Source of the DNA: Bacteroidota bacterium | GTDB taxonomy: Bacteria; Bacteroidota; Bacteroidia; Chitinophagales; Chitinophagaceae | Assembly: GCA_023416995.1 (NCBI GenBank) | Contig: JAEZGI010000038.1 | Location: forward strand, 1-64,000 | DNA length: 64,000 nucleotides | Reading direction: 5' to 3' | Shown here: one piece after another, positions 8,161 to 16,155 of the stretch | How the letters are laid out: the number at the start of each line of letters is the position of its first letter | Position numbering within the stretch: position 1 is the first letter of the stretch | Notes under the pieces: model-generated | What the model was told of the DNA's origin: nothing | The model's input: only the letters and a program-made list of their open reading frames with translations | Databases searched by the model: none | Position numbers and translations under genes: made by a program

Positions 8161-8838
8161 ATGCGTATTGACATTATCACCGTATTGCCTGAATTACTCG
8201 AAAGCCCGTTTCAACACTCCATACTTAAACGCGCAAGCGATAAGGGCTTACTTAACATCCACGTGCATCACCTAAGAAATTGGGCAGTGAACAAATATGG
8301 CCAGGTAGATGATTACCAGTTTGGTGGCGGAGCCGGTATGGTGATGATGCCCGAACCGCTGGCCAATGCTATTGAATCGCTTTCTGCAACCACTAAATAT
8401 GATGAGATCATTTACATGACACCGGATGGTGAACGTTTTAGCCAGGGCATTGCAAACAGGCTATCATTGTTACAAAATATCCTGATCATCTGCGGCCATT
8501 ATAAAGGCATCGACGACAGGATCAGGCAACATTTTATAACACGTGAAATTTCTATCGGTGATTTTGTATTAAGTGGCGGTGAACTGGCCGCTGCGGTTGT
8601 GGTAGATGCAATTGGGCGTTTATTGCCGGGCGTACTAAATGACGAGACTTCAGCGTTAACCGATTCGTTCCAGGATAATCTGCTTGCTCCGCCAGTATAC
8701 ACAAGACCAGCAGTCTTCCGTGATTGGAAAGTCCCGGAAATATTGTTGAGTGGTGATCCTAAAAAGATTGAAGAATGGCGCCACGACCAGTCGGTTCAGA
8801 GAACAAATGAAAGACGTCCTGATCTCAACGATAAATAA
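8161..8838 (+). CDS. trmD: tRNA (guanosine(37)-N1)-methyltransferase
   Basis: TrmD methylates G37 next to the anticodon using S-adenosylmethionine, preventing +1 frameshifting. The 225-residue protein has the N-terminal MRIDIITVLPELL, the substrate loop DDYQFGGGAGMVM, the trefoil-knot SAM site (YMTPDGERFSQ, ICGHYKGIDDRI, ISIGDFVLSGGE) and the C-terminal YTRPAVFRDWKVPEILLSGD segment. A TATCTTCG box at 8133-8140 is a near match to the Bacteroidota -7 element. It is not in the usual rpsP-rimM-trmD-rplS order, at least in this window. Confidence 0.97.
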   Translation: MRIDIITVLPELLESPFQHSILKRASDKGLLNIHVHHLRNWAVNKYGQVDDYQFGGGAGMVMMPEPLANAIESLSATTKYDEIIYMTPDGERFSQGIANRLSLLQNILIICGHYKGIDDRIRQHFITREISIGDFVLSGGELAAAVVVDAIGRLLPGVLNDETSALTDSFQDNLLAPPVYTRPAVFRDWKVPEILLSGDPKKIEEWRHDQSVQRTNERRPDLNDK

Positions 8839-8934
8839 TAGCAACATATATCGTTTCCCTGCACCTTATAAAGACAAAACATGAAATTAACCAGCAACAT
8901 GCAACCTAAAAATGTCAATCGCTGTTTTTCAATT

Positions 8935-10554
8935 ATGAAATATATGTTAGTTGCAGTAAGCCTGTGCGGCCTGCTGATGACAGGTTGTAAGGACAATACC
9001 AACGATATCGTTGTTGAAGAAAGAGATACCACAATTACTGTTGAAAATGCCTATAACGAATTGTTTCTCGATAGCAACCGTCTTGAGCAATTTATGTCGA
9101 CCCGATTGTTCCCGGATACACTTGCGAAACAGTTCCGTAATTTTTACAATGCCCGAAACTACCAGTTTGCCTGGTTTGCCCCGGACGGCCCATCCGAACA
9201 GGCCAGTCATTTCATGAATCTGCAAAATGATTATATCGGTTATAGTCGCGACAGCAGCCTCTATAATCCACAACTGCAGAAAATTATTGATACGCTGAGG
9301 GCGGACAGTAACTATGTATTGCGCGACAGCGTGTTAATGAACACTGAACTTACCTTAACCCAACAGTTTTTCAGATATGCGCAGAAAGCATATGTTGGCG
9401 ACAGCAGCTTAAATACTACCGACCTGAAATGGCATATTCCGAGAAAGAAAATAAACATGGTAGAATTGCTGGACTCACTGCTTGTGGCCGGTGACGCAGA
9501 AGGTTACGTGCCTGTTAACAGGCAATACAGGTTACTTAAAAATGAATTAATAAAATATCTTGAAATTCAGCAACAAGGCAGATGGCAAGCCATCCAAACA
9601 TCAAAGAAAAAGTTTCAGCGAGGCGATAAGGACAGTGTTATCGCTGCCATAAAACAACGGCTGTTATTAACTGGTGATCTTTCTCAAAATGATACGACAT
9701 TGTTGTTCAACGACTCTCTTGAAAAAGCAGTTAAACGAATGCAATTTCGGTATGGAATGAAAACTGATGGCGTTATTGGTGGTGCAACCCTGCGCGAATT
9801 AAACCGAACCATTGATCATCGTATCCAGCAGTTGATGATTAATCTTGAGCGCTTACGTTGGGTTCCTGCAGAAGTAAAAACGGATTACCTGCTTGTAAAC
9901 ATACCACAGTTCAAATTACATGTTTATGAAAAAGGCAAGCTGTCTTTTTCAATGAATGTTGTGGTGGGCTCGTTGCAACACAATACCGTTATCTTCAATG
10001 GTGATCTGAAATATGTAGTATTCAGCCCTTACTGGAACGTGCCAACAAGCATAGTGAAAAATGAGATCCTTCCGGGCATGCAAAAAAACAAAAACTACAT
10101 AGCAACCCATAACATGGAAATAACCGGGTATTCAGGAGGTGTTCCCAATGTTCGCCAGAAACCAGGACCCAATAATTCACTGGGTAAGGTGAAGTTTCTT
10201 TTTCCTAACAGTTATAATATTTACCTGCACGATACTCCTGCCAAAAGTTTGTTTGGGGAAACCAGTCGTGCTTTCAGCCATGGTTGTATCCGTTTGGGCG
10301 AACCAAAAAAACTGGCTGAATTCCTGTTACGCAACGACAGTACATGGACCTCAGAAAAAATTCAGCAGGCTATGAACCTGGGAAAAGAACGATATGTGAC
10401 CTTAAAGCAAACCGTGCCGGTGTTTATCGGTTATTTCACGGCCTGGGTCGACAGCCAGGGATTGTTGAACTTCCGGGATGATGTGTATGGTCATGATAAA
10501 AAAATGGCAGAAAAGATGTTCACCGATCCGAAAGCAGGAACAGCGATTCAATAG
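8935..10554 (+). CDS. L,D-transpeptidase lipoprotein (YcbB/LdtD type)
   Basis: Envelope enzyme that forms 3-3 crosslinks in peptidoglycan or links proteins to it. From ATG 8935 it has a lipoprotein signal ending in LLMTGC, a long alpha/beta region (about residues 30-200), a peptidoglycan-binding domain (about 230-290, with MQFRYGMKTDGVIGGATLREL) and a YkuD catalytic domain (about 305-480). The catalytic motif SHGCIRLGEP places the nucleophile at Cys451, with the paired His two residues before it. At about 539 residues it resembles E. coli LdtD (YcbB) in length and order. An ATG 54 bp upstream (8881) is possible but would bury the signal peptide. Convergent with the methyltransferase downstream. 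Confidence 0.92.
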   Translation: MKYMLVAVSLCGLLMTGCKDNTNDIVVEERDTTITVENAYNELFLDSNRLEQFMSTRLFPDTLAKQFRNFYNARNYQFAWFAPDGPSEQASHFMNLQNDYIGYSRDSSLYNPQLQKIIDTLRADSNYVLRDSVLMNTELTLTQQFFRYAQKAYVGDSSLNTTDLKWHIPRKKINMVELLDSLLVAGDAEGYVPVNRQYRLLKNELIKYLEIQQQGRWQAIQTSKKKFQRGDKDSVIAAIKQRLLLTGDLSQNDTTLLFNDSLEKAVKRMQFRYGMKTDGVIGGATLRELNRTIDHRIQQLMINLERLRWVPAEVKTDYLLVNIPQFKLHVYEKGKLSFSMNVVVGSLQHNTVIFNGDLKYVVFSPYWNVPTSIVKNEILPGMQKNKNYIATHNMEITGYSGGVPNVRQKPGPNNSLGKVKFLFPNSYNIYLHDTPAKSLFGETSRAFSHGCIRLGEPKKLAEFLLRNDSTWTSEKIQQAMNLGKERYVTLKQTVPVFIGYFTAWVDSQGLLNFRDDVYGHDKKMAEKMFTDPKAGTAIQ

Positions 10555-10572
10555 CGGTATCCTTCGCGGGGA

Positions 10573-11235
10573 CTAATTCTTCCTGATCCATACAAATTCT
10601 GCAAAACCAAGAAGGTCCCAGAAAACATTACCGGTTACGTCTTTTCCACGAGCCCATCGCAATGGGATGCGCAAGGGAGTGGCCAGTGTATAAAACCAGC
10701 TTCTGCGGGTACCGGCCGATCTTATGGTGCAGCCATTAGCAGCAAACAAAGCAGACAGTTCTTTTACGCTATAGACCCGAACATGCGTGCTATCGTCATT
10801 GAAGTTCAGTGTACCTTTCATTGAGGGAAGCTTTTTGCTTCTGGCACCGGGATATTCAACATACATTGATCCACCTTTTCTCAGCTTAGGTATCAAACCT
10901 TTCAACACCTCATCGCCATTATGAAGATGTTCTATCACGTGAACGACCAGGATAGCATCAAAATAGTTATCAGGTAAAGCAGAGAAATTAAGTAACGTCA
11001 GATCCATCTCATAGAAAGCCTTCATCAATCCAAAGTCTGCCGGATCATTATTGTAATCCCTGCTTATGTCGAGACCATGATATTCACAGGCAGGGAACAG
11101 GGAAATGGTTTTGGTGGCGGAATGATTACCCGTTCCAATATCCAGCAGCCGGAAGCTGTTGTTCCCAAATGAATGATGCAGAAAATTAAATTTTGGATTC
11201 TGACGACGCACCCATCTCTTAACCGAATCAATCAT
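10573..11235 (-). CDS. Class I SAM-dependent methyltransferase
   Basis: 220 residues. The glycine-rich SAM motif I (LLDIGTGN), an acidic loop (YHGLDISRDYN), and FDAILVVHVIEHL (the HVIEH motif typical of UbiE-like methyltransferases) identify the fold. The substrate is unknown. The C-terminal region (RIPLRWARGKDVTGNVFWD) is more variable, and the protein is more like small-molecule or lipid-modifying enzymes than rRNA methylases. A TATCTTTC box (minus strand, 11257-11250) lies 14 nt before the ATG. It diverges from adenine deaminase. Confidence 0.85.
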   Translation of the reverse strand: MIDSVKRWVRRQNPKFNFLHHSFGNNSFRLLDIGTGNHSATKTISLFPACEYHGLDISRDYNNDPADFGLMKAFYEMDLTLLNFSALPDNYFDAILVVHVIEHLHNGDEVLKGLIPKLRKGGSMYVEYPGARSKKLPSMKGTLNFNDDSTHVRVYSVKELSALFAANGCTIRSAGTRRSWFYTLATPLRIPLRWARGKDVTGNVFWDLLGFAEFVWIRKN

Positions 11236-11285
11236 CTGGATTTTTGGCGGAAAGATAAGGATTGCAACTAATAACAGCGGCGTTA

Positions 11286-11313
11286 TTGCGCTGACGAATA
11301 ACCTGTATTTTTG
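11286..11313 (+). promoter_or_regulatory. Promoter of adenine deaminase gene
   Basis: TTG (11286-11288), 17 nt, then TATTTTTG (11306-11313), a perfect TAnnTTTG. The ATG is at 11318, only 4 nt after the box, so the mRNA would be leaderless or nearly so. No purine or other operator is visible. Confidence 0.65.
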
Positions 11314-11317
11314 GCGA

Positions 11318-12973
11318 ATGCAAAACAGTCATGTCATCAGGGGCAAAATTGTAGATCTGTTTAATAACAGCATTACAACAGGTACCCTTCATATTACCGA
11401 TGGCCGAGTCCGCCACATAGAACCGGGATCATTTGCTGACGAATCGGCGCTGCCATATATTATGCCGGGGTTTGTTGACAGCCATGTTCATGTAGAGAGT
11501 AGTATGCTGATACCGTCTGAGTTTGCGAGACTCGCCGTTGCGCATGGTACCGTCGGAACTGTAAGTGACCCGCATGAGATAGCTAATGTTTGCGGAATCG
11601 ATGGCGTACGCTATATGATTGAAAACGGCAGGACCGTTCCTTTCAAATTCAATTTTGGCGCACCAAGCTGTGTACCAGCCACGGAGTTTGAAACGGCAGG
11701 TGCCTCATTGACTGTTGCTGAAGTGGAAGAGTTGCTTAAACTCGATGAAATCAGGTATCTCAGCGAAATGATGAATTTTCCCGGTGTGCTCAATAATGAT
11801 CCGGATGTTATGGCAAAAATTGCCGCCGCGCATCGCCTCAATAAACCTGTTGATGGTCATGCACCGGGGTTACGTGGTGATGCGGCAGCGAATTATATAA
11901 AAGCAGGTATCAGTACCGATCATGAATGTTTCACCGCAGATGAAGCTTTGGATAAGCTACAACTGGGAATGAAGATCCTGATCCGCGAGGGAAGCGCCGC
12001 GAAAAACTTTGAAGCGTTGATTGATTTGCTTCATGACCATGCGGCCTCCATCATGTTTTGCAGCGATGATAAACATCCCGATAGCCTTGAACTGGGTCAC
12101 ATCAACGTTTTGGCGAGACGTGCAGTACAAAAAGGTATCGATGTGTTCAAAGTGTTGCGAGCTGCCTGTGTGAATCCCGTTTTGCATTACAAGCTTGATA
12201 TCGGGTTACTGCAACCGGGCGACCCCGCCGACTTCATTTTAGTAAACAACCTGAAGGAGTTTGATGTAACTGCAACTTATATCGATGGGAAACAGGTCGC
12301 AGCAAATGGGAAAGCACAGTTTGCCCGTGTGCAGCAACCTGCGTCCGCCCGCATCAACAACTTCAATTGTGAAGTTGTGAATACCGATCAGCTTGCCATA
12401 ACTGATACTCATGATAATTTTGAATTATTCAGTAACAATATCATCGGGGCTTTAGATGGCCAGCTTATTACTGAAAAACTAACGGGTAGGATCAAACGAT
12501 GTAACGGATTTATCGAGGCGAGCCCTGACGAAGATGTTTTAAAAATTGTCGTTGTTAACCGTTATCGGCCTGCAGTTCCCGCAAAAGCATTTATTAAAAA
12601 CTTCGGAATACAAAAGGGTGCACTCGCTTCGTCAGTGGCTCATGATTCTCATAACATAGTTGCAGTTGGTAGCTCAGATGAGCTGCTGGCCAGGGCCATC
12701 AACGCGGTAATTCGTGTGAAAGGCGGAATCAGCTGTGTTTCGGAAACGGCCTCCAAAATACTGCCGCTGCCTGTTGCAGGGCTTATGACGGATGAAGATG
12801 GATATGAAGTATCGCGGGCATATACTGAGATCGACCAAATGGCCCGGTCACTTGGCTCCAGCCTGCAATCACCTTTCATGACCCTCTCCTTTATGGCGCT
12901 TTTAGTGATTCCGAAGCTTAAATTGAGCGATCTCGGTTTATTTGACGGCGATGATTTCAATATCATCAGTTAA
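11318..12973 (+). CDS. ade: Adenine deaminase
   Basis: Hydrolyses adenine to hypoxanthine and ammonia in purine salvage. The 551-residue protein belongs to the amidohydrolase-superfamily adenine deaminases: metal motif GFVDSHVHVESSM, the family block GTVGTVSDPHEIANVCG, DGHAPG, STDHECFTADEA, FCSDDKHPD, and the C-terminal ATP-independent domain with HDSHNIVAVGSSD. Binuclear Mn/Fe sites are known for the family. It is cytosolic. Next to a short-leader promoter and followed by a region rich in ACCGG repeats (12975-13021) with no clear terminator. Confidence 0.96.
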   Translation: MQNSHVIRGKIVDLFNNSITTGTLHITDGRVRHIEPGSFADESALPYIMPGFVDSHVHVESSMLIPSEFARLAVAHGTVGTVSDPHEIANVCGIDGVRYMIENGRTVPFKFNFGAPSCVPATEFETAGASLTVAEVEELLKLDEIRYLSEMMNFPGVLNNDPDVMAKIAAAHRLNKPVDGHAPGLRGDAAANYIKAGISTDHECFTADEALDKLQLGMKILIREGSAAKNFEALIDLLHDHAASIMFCSDDKHPDSLELGHINVLARRAVQKGIDVFKVLRAACVNPVLHYKLDIGLLQPGDPADFILVNNLKEFDVTATYIDGKQVAANGKAQFARVQQPASARINNFNCEVVNTDQLAITDTHDNFELFSNNIIGALDGQLITEKLTGRIKRCNGFIEASPDEDVLKIVVVNRYRPAVPAKAFIKNFGIQKGALASSVAHDSHNIVAVGSSDELLARAINAVIRVKGGISCVSETASKILPLPVAGLMTDEDGYEVSRAYTEIDQMARSLGSSLQSPFMTLSFMALLVIPKLKLSDLGLFDGDDFNIIS

Positions 12974-13085
12974 CCGGTCGTCGTTCACCGACTTTTACCG
13001 GGCATTTACCGGTAATCACCGGATGATGGCCTATATCTGCTTGTACACTGTTCCCTGGGCCAATAGATTTGTTGAAAATTAACAA

Positions 13086-13889
13086 ATGGAAAATACGCAA
13101 ACAATGAAAACATCAAATTCAAACAGCAGGCTTTCAGCAAATCTTGGATTAGGACTGCTGTTTATTACCATAGGCGTGCTGCTTTTTTCAAGGGAAGTAG
13201 GAGCCGATCTGCCCGACTGGCTTTTCAGGTGGGAGATGATCCTGATCGTTGTGGGGCTTGGCATTGGTTTGAAAAGCAGGTTTCGTGATTTAGGCTGGCT
13301 CGCCGTCAGCGGTGTCGGTTTGTTTTTCCTTGCAGATGACATCTGGCCCGAAATGAATGCCCGTAGGTATTTTCTTCCCGTGGCCTTCCTGGTAGTAGGT
13401 TGTGTTATCCTGATGAAAATAAGAGGTCGCCGCAGGAATGTTGTGAATGAAGAACCGGTCCGCACGAACGAATCTGGTTTTACCTATGTACCTGAAGTAA
13501 TTGACTTTCCCTCAACAGCCGGCGCCAATACAGGTGCATTTTCCCAGGAAGAACGGGTTGATATAGCTGCAGTATTTAGTGGCATAAACAAAAAGATATT
13601 TTCAAAGAATTTTAAAGGTGGAGAAGTTGTTTCAGTGTTTGGCGGAGCGGAAATCGACTTAATGAACGCAGATATGGTAAACGGCCCCATTGAACTGGAA
13701 GTAGTTGGAATATTTGGTGGCACCACCCTGTTCCTTCCTTCTAACTGGTATGTTCAAAGCGAACTGGCGTCCATATTTGGCGGGGTTGACGATAAGAGAA
13801 AAAACCCAATGCCCGATCCTAACAAGGTGATCATTATCAAAGGTGTGTTTGTTTTTGGTGGAATGGAAATAAAAACCCGTCTACACTAA
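13086..13889 (+). CDS. LiaF-like membrane protein
   Basis: 267 residues. Four hydrophobic helices in the N-terminal part (about residues 17-110: LGLGLLFITIGVLLF, WEMILIVVGLGIGL, LGWLAVSGVGLFFLADDIW, FLPVAFLVVGCVILM) match the LiaF/DUF5668 membrane domain. A repeated beta-rich domain follows (about 155-265; FSGINKKI, VFGGAEIDLM, IFGGTTLFLP, IFGGVDDKR, VFGGMEIKTR), like the LiaF-type C-terminal domain. In Firmicutes LiaF inhibits the LiaS kinase that senses cell-envelope damage. Here it sits just upstream of a DUF4288 gene and a histidine kinase / LytTR pair, which suggests a similar coupling; the link is inferred from gene order. Confidence 0.88.
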   Translation: MENTQTMKTSNSNSRLSANLGLGLLFITIGVLLFSREVGADLPDWLFRWEMILIVVGLGIGLKSRFRDLGWLAVSGVGLFFLADDIWPEMNARRYFLPVAFLVVGCVILMKIRGRRRNVVNEEPVRTNESGFTYVPEVIDFPSTAGANTGAFSQEERVDIAAVFSGINKKIFSKNFKGGEVVSVFGGAEIDLMNADMVNGPIELEVVGIFGGTTLFLPSNWYVQSELASIFGGVDDKRKNPMPDPNKVIIIKGVFVFGGMEIKTRLH

Positions 13890-13915
13890 AAGTGTACATC
13901 ACAAAACATTATCTC

Positions 13916-14275
13916 ATGAACTGGTATCTTTCAAAGATTGTATACAGAATCATTTGTGGAGATGGTAGTCACCGCGCACAATTTGATGAACAATTGCGGC
14001 TTATTCATGCTGCCAACGAATCTGAAGCATTTATGCGCGCTTATGATTACGGATGTCGGGAAGCAGACACTTTTTTAAATGAAAAGCAACACCTGGTGAG
14101 ATGGGAATTTATAAATGTGAGTGAGTTGTATAAGATCAGCAAACTCATTGATGGTGCAGAGCTTTATTCCCGGATCCAGGAAGCCGATAACGCCGATCAG
14201 TATATAGCTAATGTTCATGGCAAAGCCGCACATATCCAAACAGGCGGAACACATCAGCAACTTCATTTACTTTAA
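13916..14275 (+). CDS. DUF4288 domain protein
   Basis: 119 residues from ATG 13916 (an upstream GTG at 13892 is less likely). It matches the DUF4288 pattern: NWYLSKIVYRIICGDGSHRAQFDEQLRLIHA, then an alternating strand/helix core with the LVRWEFINVSELYKI block. It is soluble and its function is unknown. DUF4288 proteins are usually small stand-alone domains. Here it lies between the LiaF-like gene (27 bp) and a histidine kinase, and may be part of that regulatory unit. The kinase reading frame overlaps its 3' end by up to 65 bp if the kinase begins at 14211. Confidence 0.8.
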   Translation: MNWYLSKIVYRIICGDGSHRAQFDEQLRLIHAANESEAFMRAYDYGCREADTFLNEKQHLVRWEFINVSELYKISKLIDGAELYSRIQEADNADQYIANVHGKAAHIQTGGTHQQLHLL

Positions 14276-15329
14276 TCTTACTACTTTGTCCAGATCACTG
14301 CTGGCATCAGCGCGAAATAAATGGTTATACATTATATGCTGGTCGATCTGCGCAATGGTGCATTTCGCAACGCTTGACTACTGGAACATGAAGTGGCAAT
14401 ACGCAGCTCTGGATGCTATCATCAGCAATTTCTTACTCGCGTTTTCCTGTTTGCTGATCATCAGCAACCTGCGGTTTTACCGGCCGAAAAACAACAGACC
14501 ACTTTATATACTGACATTGTGTTTGGTGATCACAGGCATCTGGCTCATATTAATTGATTTTATCCTTGAAAACATGGCACCGGCCCAGGTTGAATTCATT
14601 GAAGATTCATTACCTGTAAGATTTAATATCGGCATGTTACTTACAGGTTGCAGTGCATTGATAAGCCTGTTGTGGTACCATACTGAAGAGACAAAGGAAA
14701 ATCTTCAACTGAAATCTGAAACAGAGGCCATCGCAAAAGATGCGGAATTGTATTCGTTGCGACAACAACTTCAACCCCATTTTTTATTCAACAGTCTCAA
14801 TTCTATCAGTTCGCTGGTTGGTTCGGATCCATCACTGTCAAGAAAAATGATTCAACAACTTTCTGCTTTTTTGCGGGGTACGCTGAATAAAGAAGATACT
14901 GGCTGGGTTACTTTGCGTGAAGAACTTGAACATCTTGAACTATATCTCGAAATTGAAAAAGTGAGGTTCGGTCACAGATTAAATACTGAACTAAACATAA
15001 CGGCCCCGGAGGCCAGGATTCCGCCGATGCTGTTGCAACCGGTAGTTGAGAACGCGATCAAGTTTGGGTTATACGATACGATTGGCGTTGTTACCATTTC
15101 CATACAAGCCGATATAAGTGAAAATAACCTGGTTGTGTCCGTTGCCAATCCCTATGACCCGGAAACAGCCAGCCCGGGCAAGGGCACAGGTTTTGGCCTC
15201 AGTTCCATCAGGAGAAGACTGTTCCTGATTTTTTCAAGAACCGATCTGCTGACCACAACCTATAGTCAGTCAGTCTTTAATACAACTATTAAAATACCAC
15301 AACCACATGATAAGAGCGATAATAATTGA
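14211..15329 (+). CDS. LytS-type sensor histidine kinase (pair 1)
   Basis: Membrane sensor kinase with four transmembrane helices in the N-terminal half (about residues 38-165: WLYIICWSICAMVHF, IISNFLLAFSCLLIISNL, LYILTLCLVITGIWLIL, GMLLTGCSALISLLWY). The His_kinase domain has QPHFLFNSLNSISSL, with the predicted phosphoryl-accepting His at residue 190. A compact HATPase region follows (LLQPVVENAIKFGL; GTGFGLSSIRRRL). There is no recognisable extracellular sensor domain. The start is uncertain: ATG 14211 overlaps the DUF4288 gene by 65 bp, while TTG 14286 begins 10 bp after its stop and just before the first helix. Its 3' end overlaps the LytTR gene by 23 bp. Confidence 0.9.
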   Translation: MFMAKPHISKQAEHISNFIYFNLTTLSRSLLASARNKWLYIICWSICAMVHFATLDYWNMKWQYAALDAIISNFLLAFSCLLIISNLRFYRPKNNRPLYILTLCLVITGIWLILIDFILENMAPAQVEFIEDSLPVRFNIGMLLTGCSALISLLWYHTEETKENLQLKSETEAIAKDAELYSLRQQLQPHFLFNSLNSISSLVGSDPSLSRKMIQQLSAFLRGTLNKEDTGWVTLREELEHLELYLEIEKVRFGHRLNTELNITAPEARIPPMLLQPVVENAIKFGLYDTIGVVTISIQADISENNLVVSVANPYDPETASPGKGTGFGLSSIRRRLFLIFSRTDLLTTTYSQSVFNTTIKIPQPHDKSDNN

Positions 15330-16041
15330 TGACGAGCCGCTCGCAAGGTCACTTGTAAAGGAATACCTAGCGCCCTACAACGATATCTCCATTGCGCAGG
15401 AATGCAATGACGGGTTTGAAGGTGTAAAGGCTATCATGCAGGAGCAGCCTGATCTGATTTTCCTGGATATTCAGATGCCTAAAATAAATGGGTTTGAAAT
15501 GCTTGAGCTGATAGAAGACAAACCGCCCGTAATCTTTACCACTGCTTTTGACGAACATGCAATCCGTGCTTTTGAGAACCATGCAGTTGATTATCTCCTC
15601 AAACCTTTCAGCAAAGAGCGGTTTGACAAAGCGATCAACCAGTTCAGGACTATTCAACGAAAACCGGGCGCAACCACAGAACTTCTTGAAACTGCTGCCA
15701 CCTTACCTCAACAAAATCAGCGCGTGGTGGTAAAGAACGGTGGTCATATTAAAATCATCCCGACAGCGAACATTCAATATTTTGAAGCGGCTGATGATTA
15801 TGTCAAGATCTTCACTGCGGAAGGAAGTTTCCTGAAAAATCATACCATGTCTCATTTTGAAAAAGTATTGAATCCGACAGAGTTTGTGCGGATACATCGC
15901 TCTTATCTGGTAGCAGTGGAACAAATCACACGCATCGAACCTTACGAAAAAGAAAATGTCATTGCCGTGCTGAAAAATGGAAAACAAATTCCCGTGAGCA
16001 GGTCCGGTTACGCAAGATTAAAACAGGTACTTTCACTATAA
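15307..16041 (+). CDS. LytTR response regulator (pair 1)
   Basis: 244 residues. Receiver domain (about 3-115) with acidic pocket (IIIDDEPLA), phospho-acceptor Asp54 (LIFLDIQMP), Thr in FTTAFDEHA and Lys in LLKPFSK. The C-terminal LytTR DNA-binding domain (about 135-242) has VKNGGHIKIIP, YVKIFTAEGSFLKNHTM, EFVRIHRSYLVAVEQITRIEP and PVSRSGYARLKQ. LytTR proteins bind direct repeats about 21-22 bp apart. It overlaps the kinase gene by 23 bp (translational coupling), and a terminator lies 60 bp downstream. Targets are not known; the LiaF-like gene upstream is the obvious candidate. Confidence 0.94.
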   Translation: MIRAIIIDDEPLARSLVKEYLAPYNDISIAQECNDGFEGVKAIMQEQPDLIFLDIQMPKINGFEMLELIEDKPPVIFTTAFDEHAIRAFENHAVDYLLKPFSKERFDKAINQFRTIQRKPGATTELLETAATLPQQNQRVVVKNGGHIKIIPTANIQYFEAADDYVKIFTAEGSFLKNHTMSHFEKVLNPTEFVRIHRSYLVAVEQITRIEPYEKENVIAVLKNGKQIPVSRSGYARLKQVLSL

Positions 16042-16100
16042 AACAACAAAGGCCCTTAAAACGGCTTAAACGATTTGGTCAGCATAGCCGGCCCGAATGC

Positions 16101-16136
16101 AAAGAGGCTGCCTCATACTTGTGAGCCAGCCTCTTT
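16101..16136. terminator. Bidirectional rho-independent terminator
   Basis: AAAGAGGCTG (16101-16110) pairs with CAGCCTCTTT (16127-16136), a perfect 10-bp stem with A and T tracts on both sides. It lies between convergent genes and should stop both the LytTR operon (plus) and the large amidohydrolase gene (minus). Confidence 0.85.
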
Positions 16137-16155
16137 TGTTATCAATTCACACTTA

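Noticed and set aside
12974..13085. ACCGG-rich repeats after adenine deaminase as a possible CRISPR or repeat array
   Set aside because: The units are short, irregularly spaced and without spacers of equal length; at most a degenerate inverted repeat.
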